Source: Mesorhabditis belari
Lineage: Eukaryota > Nematoda > Chromadorea > Rhabditida > Rhabditidae
NCBI GenBank assembly: GCA_958450365.1
Contig: CAUEEP010000759.1
Coordinates: 563,501 to 627,500, forward strand
DNA length: 64,000 bases
Direction: 5' to 3'
The stretch's first letter is position 1. Each line of letters starts with the position of its first letter. The notes beneath the pieces are model-generated. The model saw only the letters and a list, made by a program, of their open reading frames with translations, was not told the origin of the DNA and did not search any database. Position numbers and translations under genes: made by a program. Shown here piece by piece: positions 11,301 to 21,621 of this stretch.

Positions 11301-14300
11301 GCACTCAACTTCCGCATTTTCGTTTTTTTTAAATATTTCCATTCATCGACAGAGTGAGCGGTGACATTGAGGTAATAATGGCATCTGGAAGAGATTTCTT
11401 GGCTTCAAAATGATTGGCACAACGTTCAAGTCACAACAGCTAATGATGGGCTGTTTAAAGGCCAATTGCAGAATAAAAGTTGATATTTTTATGGAGAGAT
11501 GGAAAAACTTATTTTTCGCTTTTTGAAAACCAGTTTAAGTCAGTTGAAACAGTGCTTTAGACAATGTGAAAAGGAAAAACAGTTTGCATAAAATGCTAGT
11601 TTCAAAATATCGAAGATTTAGAATGAAAAGCTAGCTATTCGCCACAATATTAAAGATTTTGAAGTAAAAGCATTCTTTTAGAATTAAAGATTACCTATAT
11701 CGACACAATTCGACAGCAATTTGAGATCGTTTTATCGAGATGTACTTGTTTTCGAGCTTCGTTACCGCTTCATATCGTTTATTGCAGCTAAATGTAAAGA
11801 ATTGAATTCTATTTTATCGATTTTATGTTTATTTTATGCTTTTAAAGACAACATAAGCTTTTTTTTTTAGCTTCACTTAGCTTTACTTAGCTTCCCTTAA
11901 CTTCCCTTAGCTTTACTTAGCTTTACTTAGCTTCCCTTAACTTCCCTTAGCTTTACTTAGCTTTACTTAGCTTCCCTTAACTTCCCTTAGCTTTACTTAG
12001 CTTCACTTAGTTTTACTTAGCTTCCCTTAGCTTCCCTTAACTTCCCTTAGCTTTACTTAGCTTCACTTAGCTTCACTTAGCTTCCCTTAGCTTCCCTTAA
12101 CTTCCCTTAACTTCCCTTAGCTTCCCTTAACTTCCCTTAGCTTCACTTAGCTTCACTTAGCTTCACTTAGCTTCCCTTAACTTCCCTTAACTTCCCTTAA
12201 CTTCCCTTAACTTCCCTTAACTTCCCTTAGCTTCCCTTAACTTCACTTAACTTCACTTAAATCAGATTTAAACACTTTTGAACTCTAATTTGTGTTTCAA
12301 ACTTGTAACTAAAATTGTTTTTGCCTGTTTTTCAAGATTCGATTTTAGTTCTTCATTTTTATATTATTATTTTAATGTATTCCGGGTTTGTTTACTAATA
12401 AAAACCTTATTGTAACTAAGTATTGAAAAATCAACTTTTAATGGTTAATGGCACTGTTTTTGACACTAATAGGTTTTCAACTTGCCCTACAAACCCTATA
12501 AATTCATTTCTGCGTTAAAATCTTTTTTTAAATTCTTAAAATTCTTGTAATTTCTCGAAAAAACACGCTCTCATTATGCTAAAAAGAGAAAGGATTTGAA
12601 AAGTCATCAAAATTTTCCTCTAATTATCACCAAGTAATTTCCCGTGTTTTAGATAACAAACGATGGATCTATATAGAAAAAAAGCGATAAACTAATCGAA
12701 TAAAATTTATGACTAATCGAATTTTCGTGATTTTCTTCAGGAAAATGTATTGGGTTGTTAGAAAAATGAATCGGAGTATGAGCTTTTAACCTAACTTTTA
12801 ACCTAGCTTTTAACCCAGCTTTTAACCTAGCTTTTAACCTACCGTCAATACTGTAATAGTACCCCACCCCCATAATGACGATGCGGAGTGTTGCGTAGTC
12901 TAGCTTTGCACGAGCTTTTCTCGACACTGGTTTATGCTACAATGCTCGCGTAGGTATCAAAAAATAGCTCTGAATCTCAGCTATTTTTTGATACCAAAGA
13001 CGCATTTTTTGGAATTACGGGCGCTTTGAAAAAAATGAAATACTAAAAAACTTTTGCGACTACGCGACTGTACGAGGGGGGCGGGGTACTATTACAGTAT
13101 TTACGGTAGCTTTTAACCCAGCTTTTAACCTAGCTTTTAACCTACCGTAAATACTGTAATAGTACCCCAACCCCCTCGTACAGTCGCGTAGTCGCAAAAG
13201 TTTTAGTCATTTTTTAGTATTTCATTTTTTCAAAGCGCCCGTACTTTCAAAAAATGCGTCTTTGGTATCAAAAAATAACCCTGAATTTCAGCTATTTTTT
13301 GATACCTAAACGAGCATTGTAGCATAAACCAGTGTCGAGAAAAACTTGTTCAAAGCTAGACTACGCAACACTCCGCACCGTCATTATGGGGGTGCGGTGC
13401 TATTACAGTATTTAGCTTTTAACCCAGCTTTTAACTTTGTTAACTTTTAAAAACCTACCCAGCAATGGGATTCTTGAAATTGATTGTTCCGCCAATCTCC
13501 TTGTGAAATGGATCAAAAATAGTCAGCTTGCATTTCGAGAAAACGTCGAAATCCTCATCGATTTCATCGATTTGCGTGAAATTCAACTCGTTTTCCCCAT
13601 CAATCTCCCCAAATTCTTCTTCGTATTCTTTTGGTGATTCGTAGTGAGCAAAAGATTTGACAACTGAAAGTTTAAAAGCATTTTGACTCAAATTCATTTC
13701 TCATGATTTGTGGAAAATATCCGAATTTATCTAATGGTTTAAACGGACTAAACCCGAGTAATTGGGAGACTCAATGATACTCAATGAACGGCTTCAATCG
13801 CTTCACCGATCCCGAAAACCCTATGAACTTTTGGCTTCATATCTCATCTGAGCCATGTTTACGGAACAAAAGAGATTCCTTTGTAAAGAGGTGTTCTTTC
13901 TGCGGTCTTTGTGCGGATGCGTAATCGCGCGCTGTCTGGCGCAGGGTTTTTTCATAATATGGGGACTTCCAGCCTAATCGTGTTTGAGAGATTTATTTGT
14001 TTCGATCACTTTGGGGCATGCCCACTCAGCGCAACATTGCCAGGTCTCCAGTACTCCAGGGCAAAACCCCTCAAACCCAGTGTACCGGAATGGGTGTGTT
14101 TACAGAGTTGAGCACGTTACCATCAGTGCCGACTCCCAGATTCTTCAAAGTTCATCAATAAACCATCTGAATCGCATTGAGCGCGAATTTTCGTCGCAAA
14201 ATGAAAGACCAAACCAATCTGTATCACTTCTTCACAAGATAATTATAATATTATTGCTTGGTGAGAGTTTAGGAGATCTCGATCCCGAGTTCCAATTGGT

Positions 14301-15433
14301 AGACTCAATAAAATGAATTTCTCCAATCAATTCACCCCGAAAACCAAATTTACAGCTGAATATCTTTTTGAGTCATATACAAAGAAAAGGAAAGTCCCAA
14401 TGTAAATAAGTGGCAAAATGCTCTTTGTGCGGCCACGTAATCGTTCTTCATCTGGCAAACCGTGCCGGCATAAGGGACTTTCCGTTGGGTGCGGCCTGGA
14501 GAGATTTGTCCAAGACTTGGGAGTATTCAAGGCTAGCTAATAGTGAGCTGCTAGCTAATAGTGAGCTGCTAGCCAATAGTGAGCTGCTAGCTAATAGTGA
14601 GCTGCTAGCTAATAGTGAGCTGCTAGCTAATAGTGAGCTGCTAGCTAATAGTGAGCTGCTAGCTAATAGTGAGCTGCTAGCTAATAGTGAGCTGCTAGCT
14701 AATAGTGAGCTGCTAGCTAATAGTGAGCTGCTAGCTAATAGTGAGCTGCTAGCTAATAGTGAGCTGTAGCTAATAGTGAGCTGCTAGCTAATAGTGAGCT
14801 GCTAGCTAATAGTGAGCTGCTAGCTAATAGTGAGCTGCTAGCTAATAGTGAGCTGCTAGCTAGTATTGAGCTGCTAGCTAGTATTGAGCTGCTAGCTAGT
14901 ATTGAGCTGCTAGCTAGTATTGAGCTGCTAGCTAGTATTGAGCTGCTAGCTAGTATTGAGCTGCTAGCTAGTATTGAGCTGCTAGCGAATAACTATTCAA
15001 GGCTAGAAATATTCAACTCCAAAAATTGTACAAAAAGATTTTTACGAGTTGATTAAAATAAAAATTCAATTCATTTAAAATGTTTTTACAAGAAATGTTT
15101 GACTCTAGCTATTTTACTAAAAAATTACAATATTTTATGGCGAATAGGATGTATTTTTAAAGCGAATGGGATTTATTACCTTTTGCTTTTCGAAATTGAC
15201 CCTTCTCAACTTGAAACACAAATTCTCAGCGTTTCAGCCTATAGAATTTTTTTGAAGTAGAACTTTTTTAAAGCTCGACAACAAAAGGAAAATGTGAACC
15301 CCTTAAAAGCATAAAACTTACCATATCTCCTCACTGGCTGTTGAACCGGTGTTTGACTCGTGAAATTGTCGATTAGCAAATATATTAAAAAGACAAACGT
15401 CAACAGAATCAACAGCAATCGATCTCCATTCAT
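2370..15433 (-). CDS. DUF229-family sulfatase-like membrane protein (16 exons, one frameshift)
   Basis: Exons by high coordinate: 15322-15433, 13459-13663, 11695-11787, 11215-11384, 10466-10561, 9942-10158, 8640-8739, 7535-7656, 7174-7259, 7005-7085, 5816-5902, 5542-5622, 4438-4616, 3371-3479, 3140-3232, 2370-2519; about 660 residues. The start [20 protein letters not shown] is a signal anchor, so the catalytic part is probably lumenal or extracellular. An in-frame ATG 12 codons upstream is possible. DUF229 marks follow in family order: [63 protein letters not shown] (sulfatase-fold SDHG), [19 protein letters not shown] and paired Cys near the C-terminus (CLCEY, HLCHCNG). Splice phases agree except between exons 6 and 7, where an exon may be missing or differently spliced. 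Exon 4 needs one more A in an A8 run (about 11323-11330) to stay in frame. Substrate is unknown. Confidence 0.82.
2545..2825. repeat. Minisatellite, about 31-bp unit
   Basis: About nine copies of a unit containing AAAGCTGCTTCTAGAGCTTC and TAGAGCAAACT with rare substitutions. It lies in the last intron of the DUF229 gene, starting about 25 bases from the exon at 2370-2519. Confidence 0.9.
3650..4160. repeat. Minisatellite grown next to a duplicated DUF229 exon
   Basis: Units alternate GACTCAAAGAGACTCTGAAT and TCAAGTCAAAGAGACTCCAA, roughly 20-44 bases. The right edge (about 4138-4195) repeats DUF229 exon 14: TTATTGATCTCTTCGACTCC is identical to 3427-3446. The adjacent intron segment (TTTCGTGAGGATAAGCATA near 3540) recurs in rearranged form near 4250. 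Confidence 0.85.
4735..4935. repeat. Pyrimidine tract (CTTTC/CCTTT)n
   Basis: About 200 bases of C and T on the + strand, built from CTTTCCTTTC units, inside a DUF229 intron. Long strand-asymmetric purine/pyrimidine DNA can form triplex structures. Confidence 0.9.
5208..5405. repeat. C/G homopolymer block plus inverted GGACGTCC repeats
   Basis: 5208-5290 is runs of C and G with almost nothing else, unlike the surrounding composition. It is followed by units of GGACGTCCATCTCTGAGTC, direct and inverted. The block sits inside a DUF229 intron. The homopolymer part is more likely unreliable sequence than biology. Confidence 0.7.
5636..5812. repeat. Purine tract (AAAGAAGAAAAG)n
   Basis: About 175 bases of A and G only. 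It ends four bases from the splice donor of DUF229 exon 11 (5816), so it is the 5' part of that intron as pyrimidines in the transcript. Confidence 0.9.
5971..6284. mobile_element. MITE family B copy, right end lost (B3)
   Basis: Starts TACCGTAAACACTGTAATAG, carries GTACAGTCGCGTAGTCGC and two facing copies of the ATCAAAAAATAGC hairpin, and stops at GCGAGCATTG without the usual terminal repeat. It lies in a DUF229 intron. Confidence 0.8.
6468..6990. repeat. Minisatellite (CCAAAACCCAT / CCAAATCCTAT)n
   Basis: Roughly 45 units of 11-12 bases in two main versions, ending 15 bases from the donor of DUF229 exon 10. It reads open in all three + frames as a Pro/Ser/Lys/Asn repeat only because the unit lacks stops; this is not taken as a gene. 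Confidence 0.95.
7925..8045. repeat. Mariner-like end plus duplicated piece of DUF229 exon 8
   Basis: TTTTTTAGAACGCTTTCCTT then TGAGTGGAGACGAATGGACT repeats 7616-7658, the acceptor side of exon 8, with two changes. The copy is preceded by CCACCAACCCAATA, a mariner-type terminus. It is not an extra exon: only the first part is copied. Confidence 0.7.
8069..8456. mobile_element. Foldback element, about 390 bp (family I)
   Basis: ACTTGCTTAACGAGACAAAT at the left is inverted at the right. Arms stay complementary inward through TCAAATGAACTT, AGCGATCAGTATCATT and ATTGGGTCAAAAACCTTAT to a loop near 8262. Mismatches are few. No coding capacity. It lies in a DUF229 intron. Confidence 0.9.
8550..8626. 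repeat. Short minisatellite, 20-bp unit GGCCTTTAGCGGGCCTTTAG
   Basis: Four units in tandem, 14 bases from the splice donor of DUF229 exon 7 at 8640. Confidence 0.9.
9045..9432. repeat. Minisatellite, 12-bp unit AGCTTCTATTAG
   Basis: About 30 units alternating AGCTTCTATTAG and AGCTTCAATTAG. Intronic in the DUF229 gene, in the intron where the exon 6 to 7 join is unresolved. Confidence 0.95.
10225..10398. repeat. AT-rich tandem repeat (GAATATTAAAG)n
   Basis: Irregular 10-11 base units of AATATTAAAGG and AATATTTATAG within a DUF229 intron. Confidence 0.85.
10567..11073. mobile_element. Nested MITE family A pair (A1)
   Basis: It begins TATCGTATTTTCTCTAATAG and ends GAGAAAATACGGTA, with a second start (TCTCATAGTAGTGCACCCTG) at about 10863. 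The inner insert includes GGAACATAACT and AGGAAGCCAGTCACGATCG, found again in the copies at 26.9, 34.5 and 48.0 kb. Its left edge is 6 bases from the splice acceptor of DUF229 exon 5. Confidence 0.85.
11868..12262. repeat. Minisatellite, 10-bp unit CTTAGCTTCC
   Basis: About 39 units of CTTAGCTTCC, CTTAACTTCC and CTTAGCTTTA, intronic, between DUF229 exons 2 and 3. Confidence 0.95.
12740..12775. repeat. Mariner-type terminus TATTGGGTTGTTAGAAAAAT
   Basis: The TATTGGGTTG start is the usual end sequence of mariner elements including the TA target site. No partner end is visible, so it is a fragment. Confidence 0.45.
12840..13108. mobile_element. MITE family B, full copy (B4)
   Basis: TACCGTCAATACTG at the left and CAGTATTTACGGTA at the right, TA-flanked. 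It contains CGGAGTGTTGCGTAGTCTAG, the central ATCAAAAAATAGC hairpin and GCGACTGTACGAGGGGG. With B5 it lies in tandem, separated by a TTTTAACCTAGC repeat. Confidence 0.9.
13143..13413. mobile_element. MITE family B, full copy (B5), opposite orientation
   Basis: Same blocks as B4 in reverse order. The right end lacks the final CGGTA. It lies about 45 bases from the donor of DUF229 exon 2. Confidence 0.88.
13790..13970. repeat. Dispersed repeat family M, copy 1
   Basis: Contains TTCACCGATCCCGAAAACCC, then GGTCTTTGTGCGGATGCGTA and ATCGCGCGCTGTCTGGC. The same order of blocks occurs at 14320-14500 and 63415-63625. It could be a SINE-like or MITE-like unit; no ends are clear. Confidence 0.6.
14320..14505. 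repeat. Dispersed repeat family M, copy 2
   Basis: Shares TTTACAGCTGAATATCTT, CTTTGTGCGGCCACGTAATC, TCATCTGGCAAACC and GCCGGCATAAGGG with the copy at 63.4 kb, about 100 bases of clearly related sequence in the same order. Confidence 0.75.
14533..14990. repeat. Minisatellite, 18-bp unit GCTAGCTAATAGTGAGCT
   Basis: About 25 units. The last seven carry a changed version (GCTAGCTAGTATTGAGCT), so the array grew in two phases. It gives a spurious open frame of LLANSE repeats. Intronic between DUF229 exons 1 and 2. Confidence 0.95.
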
Positions 15434-15434
15434 T

Positions 15435-15885
15435 TTGAAAACATTTATGAGGACGAAAGTTGGATACAAGATTTCTGGACAAATTTCTGGACAAATATTT
15501 GAAATAAAGGCGATAAATCTAAATTGAATGAATCGTTTAGATCACTTTTCTCTTCTAAATTCCTTTCACTGGCGTTTCTTATCAATTCTATGCGTGTTGC
15601 GCTTTCGGATCTTGTGAAAAGGAGAAGCTATGACTTTTTCGAAGATTTTAGCTTAATGGAATTGAGAAATGGATGGAATTGGCTAGTTTTTCTACAAATT
15701 CGTCCACTTATCATTAGAATTGTTCTTAAAAAGTTAAAAACTAGGCTAGCTAGGCCAGGAAAAGTCACGAAAAACCTTCAAAATCATTTTTAAATTCGTT
15801 TCAAACGTTTTCTTCTGTTGATTACTTCAAAATCACTTGTCATTCATTAAATCATTTTGGAATAAATGTTTCAAAATGCTGAACT
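15435..15885. other. Upstream flank of the DUF229 gene
   Basis: No gene is supported here. A 90-residue + frame (15524-15793) overlaps the likely promoter of the minus-strand gene, has no similarity I recognise and no splice or start context. AT-rich unique-looking sequence, followed by a minisatellite. Confidence 0.4.
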
Positions 15886-15892
15886 TTAAAGT

Positions 15893-16225
15893 ACACATTT
15901 TAAAGTACAATTTAAAGTACAATTTAAAGTACACAGTTTAAAGTACACAGTTTAAAGTACACTTTAAAGTACACAGTTTAAAGTACACAGTTTAAAGTAC
16001 ACAGTTTAAAGTACAATTTAAAGTACACAGTTTAAAGTACACAGTTTAAAGTACACAGTTTAAAGTACAATTTAAAGTACACAGTTTAAAGTACACAGTT
16101 TAAAGTACACAGTTTAAAGTACACAGTTTAAAGTACACAGTTTAAAGTACACTTTAAAGTACACAGTTTAAAGTACACATTAAAGTACACATTAAAGTAC
16201 ACATTAAAGTACACTTTAAAGTATA
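15893..16225. repeat. Minisatellite, 14-bp unit AAAGTACACAGTTT
   Basis: About 24 units with shortened versions (AAAGTACAATTT, AAAGTACACATT). Confidence 0.95.
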
Positions 16226-16894
16226 ATGGTAAATTATCAAATGGTATCAAATGGTAAATTCCATTTGATGAGTCTAATTTGGTTCAATGGATTCGAATGG
16301 GTGGGATAAAGTAGTGCTTTTAATGTATGGCACACATGTCCAGTGTCCAGTAGCTCTTGTCCAGTGTCCAATAGCCCCTGTCCAGCGTAGTCCAGTCGAT
16401 GCTTTAACCTTTATCTTTATGCATGGAATGTATAAAGATGGAATGGATGATGAAGCTCGCCGAAAGTTGAATCAGAACCAAAGCTGAGCGGTTTGCGCAT
16501 CCCGTCTTTCTTGTTGTGCTCATCGCATTCAAAATTTGCCCGCAAACGCCTTTTCCCTCCGACTCCCTCTTTACAACACATTGTGAGTTGTGAGTACAGT
16601 TGTGTTGAGTTGTGAGTACAACGTACATTCAGTTGTGTGTACAACGAGTTTTCTTTGTTCATCCTTTTTGTTCATTCTTTTATTAAAATCGATTTGAAAA
16701 GAAAAACGGTAACGAAAAAATACTTTTTTTAAAAATACTTTAAATGTGCACAAATTATCGTAATCTCTTTTTCAATTTTACATTAATTTGACTGTTTGTT
16801 TACGGTTATTTGTCTAAAATTGGTGTACTTTAGAAAGTGAATTTAAAATACGTTTATTCAAACGAATAATTTGGTACAAATAATACCCAAGCAC

Positions 16895-17275
16895 AACCCT
16901 AAGCCTAAGCCTAAGCCTGAGCCTAAGCCTGAGCCTGAGCCTGAGCCTGAGCCTAAGCCTAAGCCTAAGCCTGAGCCTAAGCCTAAGCCTGAGCCTAAGC
17001 CTAAGCCTAAGCCTGAGCCTAAGCCTAAGCCTGAGCCTAAGCCTAAGCCTGAGCCTAAGCCTAAGCCTGAGCCTAAGCCTAAGCCTGAGCCTAAGCCTAA
17101 GCCTGAGCCTAAGCCTAAGCCTGAGCCTAAGCCTAAGCCTGAGCCTAAGCCTAAGCCGAGCCAAGCCAAGCCGAGCCTAAGCCTAAGCCTGAGCCTAAGC
17201 CTAAGCCTAAGCCTGAGCCTAAGCCTAAGCCTGAGCCTAAGCCTAAGCCTGAGCCTAAGCCTAAGCACAACCCTG
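16895..17275. repeat. Interstitial telomere-like array (AAGCCT/GAGCCT)n
   Basis: About 60 hexamers. The minus strand reads TTAGGC and TCAGGC; TTAGGC is the nematode telomere repeat. The TCAGGC variant recurs about every third hexamer, so an 18-bp unit has been amplified since capture. The Arg/Leu and Lys/Pro open frames across it are artefacts of a repeat whose unit is a multiple of three. Confidence 0.93.
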
Positions 17276-17685
17276 AAGCCCTAAATGAAGAGAAAAAAGA
17301 TCTATGGGAACTTTCTACTGAGATTCTTTTTCCTGAACTTTTTACTGAGAGTGCTAAAGAATGGTGATGCTCGATTTCTGAGTCATGAAAGTATTGGATA
17401 AGTTTACAAGTTTCTACAGCTATTTCTTTTAGGGGCTATGATGGGATACCTTTCAAAAAAACGGCTATATCGCTGAAATAAAAGGGATCCTGATTTGGCC
17501 TGAAGTCTTCTTTCGAAGGGATAAATTTGCGGAAGAGATTGGTAACTATACAGTACTTTTATTTAAAATCCAATTATATATTGTAGTTGATACTCCTACT
17601 CCAATACTATACCAATAAAAAGCGGATTGAAATTTTGACTCTGAAATTTGACATAAAAACATTCTGATTCTAATAGAAGCTCCGG

Positions 17686-17873
17686 GGCTTTTATGGGCTT
17701 CTATGGGCTTCTATGGGCTTCTATGGGCTTCTATGGGCTTCTATGGGCTTCTATGGGCTTCTATAAGCTTCTATGGGCTTCTATGGGCTTCTATGGGCTT
17801 CTATGGGCTTCTATAAGCTTCTATGGGCTTCTATGGGCTTCTATGGGCTTCTATGGGCTTCTATGGGCTTCTA
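17686..17873. repeat. Minisatellite, 10-bp unit CTATGGGCTT
   Basis: About 19 units with two CTATAAGCTT variants, ending next to a tRNA-like sequence on the minus strand. Confidence 0.95.
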
Positions 17874-17883
17874 AAGAACGAAT

Positions 17884-17955
17884 AATCCAGCCGGGATTGA
17901 ACCCTTAACCACCCGACTAAGATATAGAACTCTTAGCCAGTCAGCCATTTGCCAA
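17884..17955 (-). tRNA. tRNA-like pseudogene or SINE head
   Basis: On the minus strand an A-box-like TGGCTGACTGGCTAAGAG is followed at normal spacing by a B-box GGTTCAATCCCGG. The stems do not pair well and no anticodon loop is convincing. A related copy is at 41150-41215, so it behaves like a dispersed tRNA-derived repeat. Confidence 0.45.
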
Positions 17956-18299
17956 AGAGATCTTGTCATGCCTTTTCCCCATCTAATTTCCTTGTCTTCA
18001 TCTCTAACCATTCAACAAGCAACAAGCCAAATGTGAGCTTATTTCTACGATCTTTTTCTTCCATTCATTGCCTAAATCTTTCCCAATCGATTACACAACA
18101 AACGTTTGCACTTTTGTTTCACAAAACACACCCACCCTCATAGAAAAACAAGAGAATCAACAAGAAAAATCAACAAGAAAGGGCAAACATTTGTTTTTAA
18201 TATAATTTTGGTAGACATTTGAGTCAAATATTTATTTATTTCTTTATTTTTTTGGCTTTTAAAAATCATATGGATTTCTCTTTTGATTTTTTGACGTTT

Positions 18300-19400
18300 A
18301 AAAATCTCCTCTATGACATTTCATCGAACAGTTTTTGTTTCTCAAAGATTTCTCAAAGATTCTCTTCAGGGATTCATTCACCTTTCCCAACTGTTCACTA
18401 TCTTTGATTGCATCGTCTTGCTCGGTCGTCTTGCTATCCAGCAACTCCCAGTACACCGCTCCCTCCATATCTCAGAAAACGCAGAGCATAACTTCTTCTG
18501 GTGCAAATCGGGCTTGGAGTCACTTTCGGGTTTCTCGCCTGACCCCACCCATTGCCGCTTTCTAATATTATTGACGACTTCTGTCCATTTTACAGCCAAT
18601 TTGCGGATTCCTCTTTCGTAGTAGGATTTTGGTTTGTGTGTGAGACAAGTGTGAGACTCAAAAATGGAGGACTGGAGATGTCCCAGTTTGAGCATTTGTG
18701 CACTTTCTTCAAAAGAAACCCATCTTGGTGTCAATAGAAAAGTTGTAGAGAATCAAAAATGAGGCTTATAGCCAAATTTCCAAAAAGATACACTTAGTAG
18801 TTTCGCTTAAAATGCAAGTTTTGTTGCAAGTTTTGTGAAAATTCGTAAATTTGGCATTTCTTGAAAACCAGTTTTTGAATCGTTCTGAAAATTTGGATAT
18901 AAGCTTGATTTTTGATTCTCAACAACTTTTCCATTGACACCAAGATGAGTTTCTTTTGAATAAAGTGCTCAAACTGTCACATATGACAATAGCCGGCAGT
19001 TTTCAATTCCAATAAATTGGTGGTTGGTACCCAATAAATTAAAAATAATAATTAAAAAAGTAATGAAACAACTTGGGTTTAATTTAATTTTACTTTAAAT
19101 CAATTTAAAGGAATTCTCTCTTGAAATAATAAAATTCCGACGACAGATGCCTTTCGGACCGTCCACCGTACACTTTGCCTTTCAGACGTTTCCGCGCCAA
19201 ACGTCGGAAACTACCGTAACCCGACTCAATAAAAGGACCCCGCCACAAAGAATTTTTCAATCTTTCGTCGTGTTTTATTTTTTCAGTCTTTTTTTTTTTC
19301 CATTGACACCAAAATGGGTTTCTTTTGAAGAAAGTGCTCAAACTGTCACATATGACAATAGCCGGCAGTTTTCAATTCACCAACCCAATAGCTCATTTTA
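18300..19400 (-). pseudogene. Degenerate mariner-like transposon remains
   Basis: A minus frame at 18378-18734 contains YYERGIRKLAVKWTEVVNN, which resembles the C-terminus of mariner transposases (a RGI..LP.RW..V motif). Next to it TTCTTTTGAA and ATTGACACCAA blocks occur three times (18700, 18905, 19300). The last copy runs to CACCAACCCAATA, a mariner-type end before TA. No catalytic DDD region was found. The frame 19105-19341 (minus, with SLWRGPFIESGYGSFRRLAR) between the copies is not recognised. Confidence 0.5.
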
Positions 19401-19784
19401 CCGGTATTTCTTAGCAACTCAAAATCACTAAAGACCTTTGAAGTGATTTCAAAAAGCATCTTTCAAATTATTTGCAGTTGACTGCTGGTTTTTTTAGTTG
19501 GTTAAGAATTTCTCGACTCAATTGTGTAAAAATGTGAAATACTTAAGGTGAAACTGATTCAAATCTATGGCATTTACTAGTGTTTTCTTTATTGTTATTA
19601 GATTGAATCATCAGCAAGCGCGCAGTGGTGTTGTTTTCCCTTTGATAGATGCTAAAGAGATCTTGAAAAGATCTAAAAATGAAGAAAAACAATCGAAATT
19701 TATTGAAATCCGTTTTAAAAAAAAAATAAAAAGAGCTGATTATTAGCTCATTGCTCGTTCAACACTTTCTTTTCACTGTGATCG

Positions 19785-20125
19785 GATCGATTGGAACTCT
19801 TGGATCGATTCGAACCCTTGGAACTCCTGGATCGATTGGAACTCTTGGAACTCTTGGATCGATTGGAACTCTTGGATCGATTGGAACTCTTGGAACTCCT
19901 GGAACGATTGGAACTCTTGGATCGATTGGAACTTTTGGAACTCTTGGATCGATTGAATCGATGATGATCGATCGGATCATTGGATCGATTGGATCATTGA
20001 ATCGATTGGATCATTGGATCGATTGGAACTCTTGGAACTCCTGGATCAATTGGAACCCTTGGAACTCTTGGATCGATTGGGTCAATTGGATCGATTGAAA
20101 CTCTTGGATCTATTGGATGATCGAT
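19785..20125. repeat. Minisatellite, ATCGATTGGAACTCTTGG type
   Basis: Irregular 9-18 base units of GGATCGATT and GGAACTCTT. It reads open as GTLGSI repeats; not taken as coding. Confidence 0.9.
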
Positions 20126-20387
20126 TGGAACTTGCGGAAAGTGTATGCCGAGTCTTAGGATAAGATTTTGGGGGGAAAATATCGATAAGTACCATTATTC
20201 CTTTCGTTAACTATCAAAACTAAGATTATTAGATGTTCAAGAAGATTTGCATTGAGGATTTCATATTTTACAGAATTGATCAATTCGATAAATTATATTG
20301 ATTGATAAATTGATTATTTGGAATTTATTCTTAATCGGACGTAAGTTATAAACCTATTGTAACGCTTTTGATTCATATTTCGGTGTT

Positions 20388-20795
20388 TTCCGGTTAAAGG
20401 GGCGGTCGAGCGATTATCGGGTGGGGGGGGGGGAATTTTTGGTCAACTTGCAGCTCATTTTTAAGCACCTTAAACTTGTAGACAGAAAGTTTGACAAGCT
20501 TAGGTAGCTAGAACGTAAACTCAGAAACATGTTTCATCAAAAGTTATTAACAAAAACCTATCTAAAATCGGACTGGAAAATGGTCGAAAACTCAAAATGG
20601 GATTTTTTTTGGTCAACTTGCAGCTCATTTTTAAGCACCTTAAACTCGTTAGATCAGAAAGTTTTAACGAGTTTTAGGTAGCTTAGAACGTCAACTTTCA
20701 GAAACTATTTGTTTCATCGAAAATTATTAACAAAAACCTATCAAAAATCGGACTGCAAAATGGTCGAAAACTCGCTCCCCCAATAACCGTAAAGA
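20388..20795. repeat. Two tandem copies of a 170-bp segment, bordered by GGGG/CCCC ends
   Basis: TGGTCAACTTGCAGCTCATT to AAAATGGTCGAAAACTC occurs at about 20438-20605 and again at 20608-20778. The outer borders, GAGCGATTATCGGGTGGGGG at the left and CTCGCTCCCCCAATAACCG at the right, resemble the ends of family E elements at 47.35 and 62.9 kb. Confidence 0.65.
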
Positions 20796-21262
20796 TCCCA
20801 TCTCTCTTATGCATTAATTGAAATTGTTGTTAGTTTTAAGATTCAGATTGTAAAGCTTCATTTATTTGATATGGATTTGAAAAGTTTTATTTAAACAAAT
20901 GATCTTACACATCAAAAAAAACACATTTTGAGTATAAAATAAGATTTTGAAAAATCGTGTTTCAAAATATTGGTTTTGACTGCACGGTTTTATGATTTTA
21001 TCACTTAAATATAATAATTTTTTTTCCATTTACCAGTAAACATCTATTCATCTAAACAAAAAATTAAACCAAAATTTGACTTTGAAAATGAATTTTTCAG
21101 CTGTTTTTTTGCTAGTTTTTTTCGAGTTTTCTTGTAATTTATGAAAGAAAATCGTTTGTCCATTCGCAGATCTTTTTCTTCTTATCTTTCCCCCTTTTTC
21201 TGAATCATTTCGTTTTTTTGAATGCTTGTTTGTCAAGTTTACATTCAGAATTCCGTTTGATA

Positions 21263-21621
21263 TACCGTATTTACTCTATTAGTGGGGTCCTCTCTAATAG
21301 TGGGGTCGTCTGGAGGGGGGTTGAAAAAATAGTGGGGTCCTCTCTAATATTGGTAACGAAAGTGATACATCAATTGTTGATCTCTTGGATTAGTTCTTTT
21401 ACTGTTTGTTAATGTTTTGTTACGGTTAAAGCTAAATAAAATATGAAGCCAAACTTGTTTTTTCAAGAATTTCGGAGAAAAATTGATATCTTTTCAACTT
21501 AAAACTTTGGTTTTATGTTCTTTTAAATTTCTCTAATAGTGGGGTCCTCTCTAATAGTGGGGTCGTCTGGAAGGGGATTGAAAAAATAGTGGGGGACCCC
21601 ACTAATAGAGTAAATACGGTA
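21263..21621. mobile_element. MITE family F, about 360 bp
   Basis: TACCGTATTTACTCTATTAG at the left, CTAATAGAGTAAATACGGTA at the right. Inside each end is a second inverted block, CTCTCTAATAGTGGGGTCGT, repeated. AT-rich core without coding capacity. Confidence 0.88.

Noticed and set aside
13911..14316. Overlapping + frames of 66 and 110 residues
   Set aside because: They run through dispersed repeat M and its flank without splice or start support.
14410..14769. LLANSE repeat protein
   Set aside because: 18-bp minisatellite lying in a DUF229 intron.
15524..15793. 89-residue + strand gene
   Set aside because: No recognisable similarity, and it covers the upstream region of the minus-strand DUF229 gene.
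16814..17284. Arg/Leu and Lys/Pro repeat proteins on both strands
   Set aside because: Translations of the telomere-like hexamer array, with no start context or flanking coding sequence.
18378..18734. Intact transposase gene
   Set aside because: Only a C-terminal mariner-like motif is present; no catalytic region or complete inverted ends.
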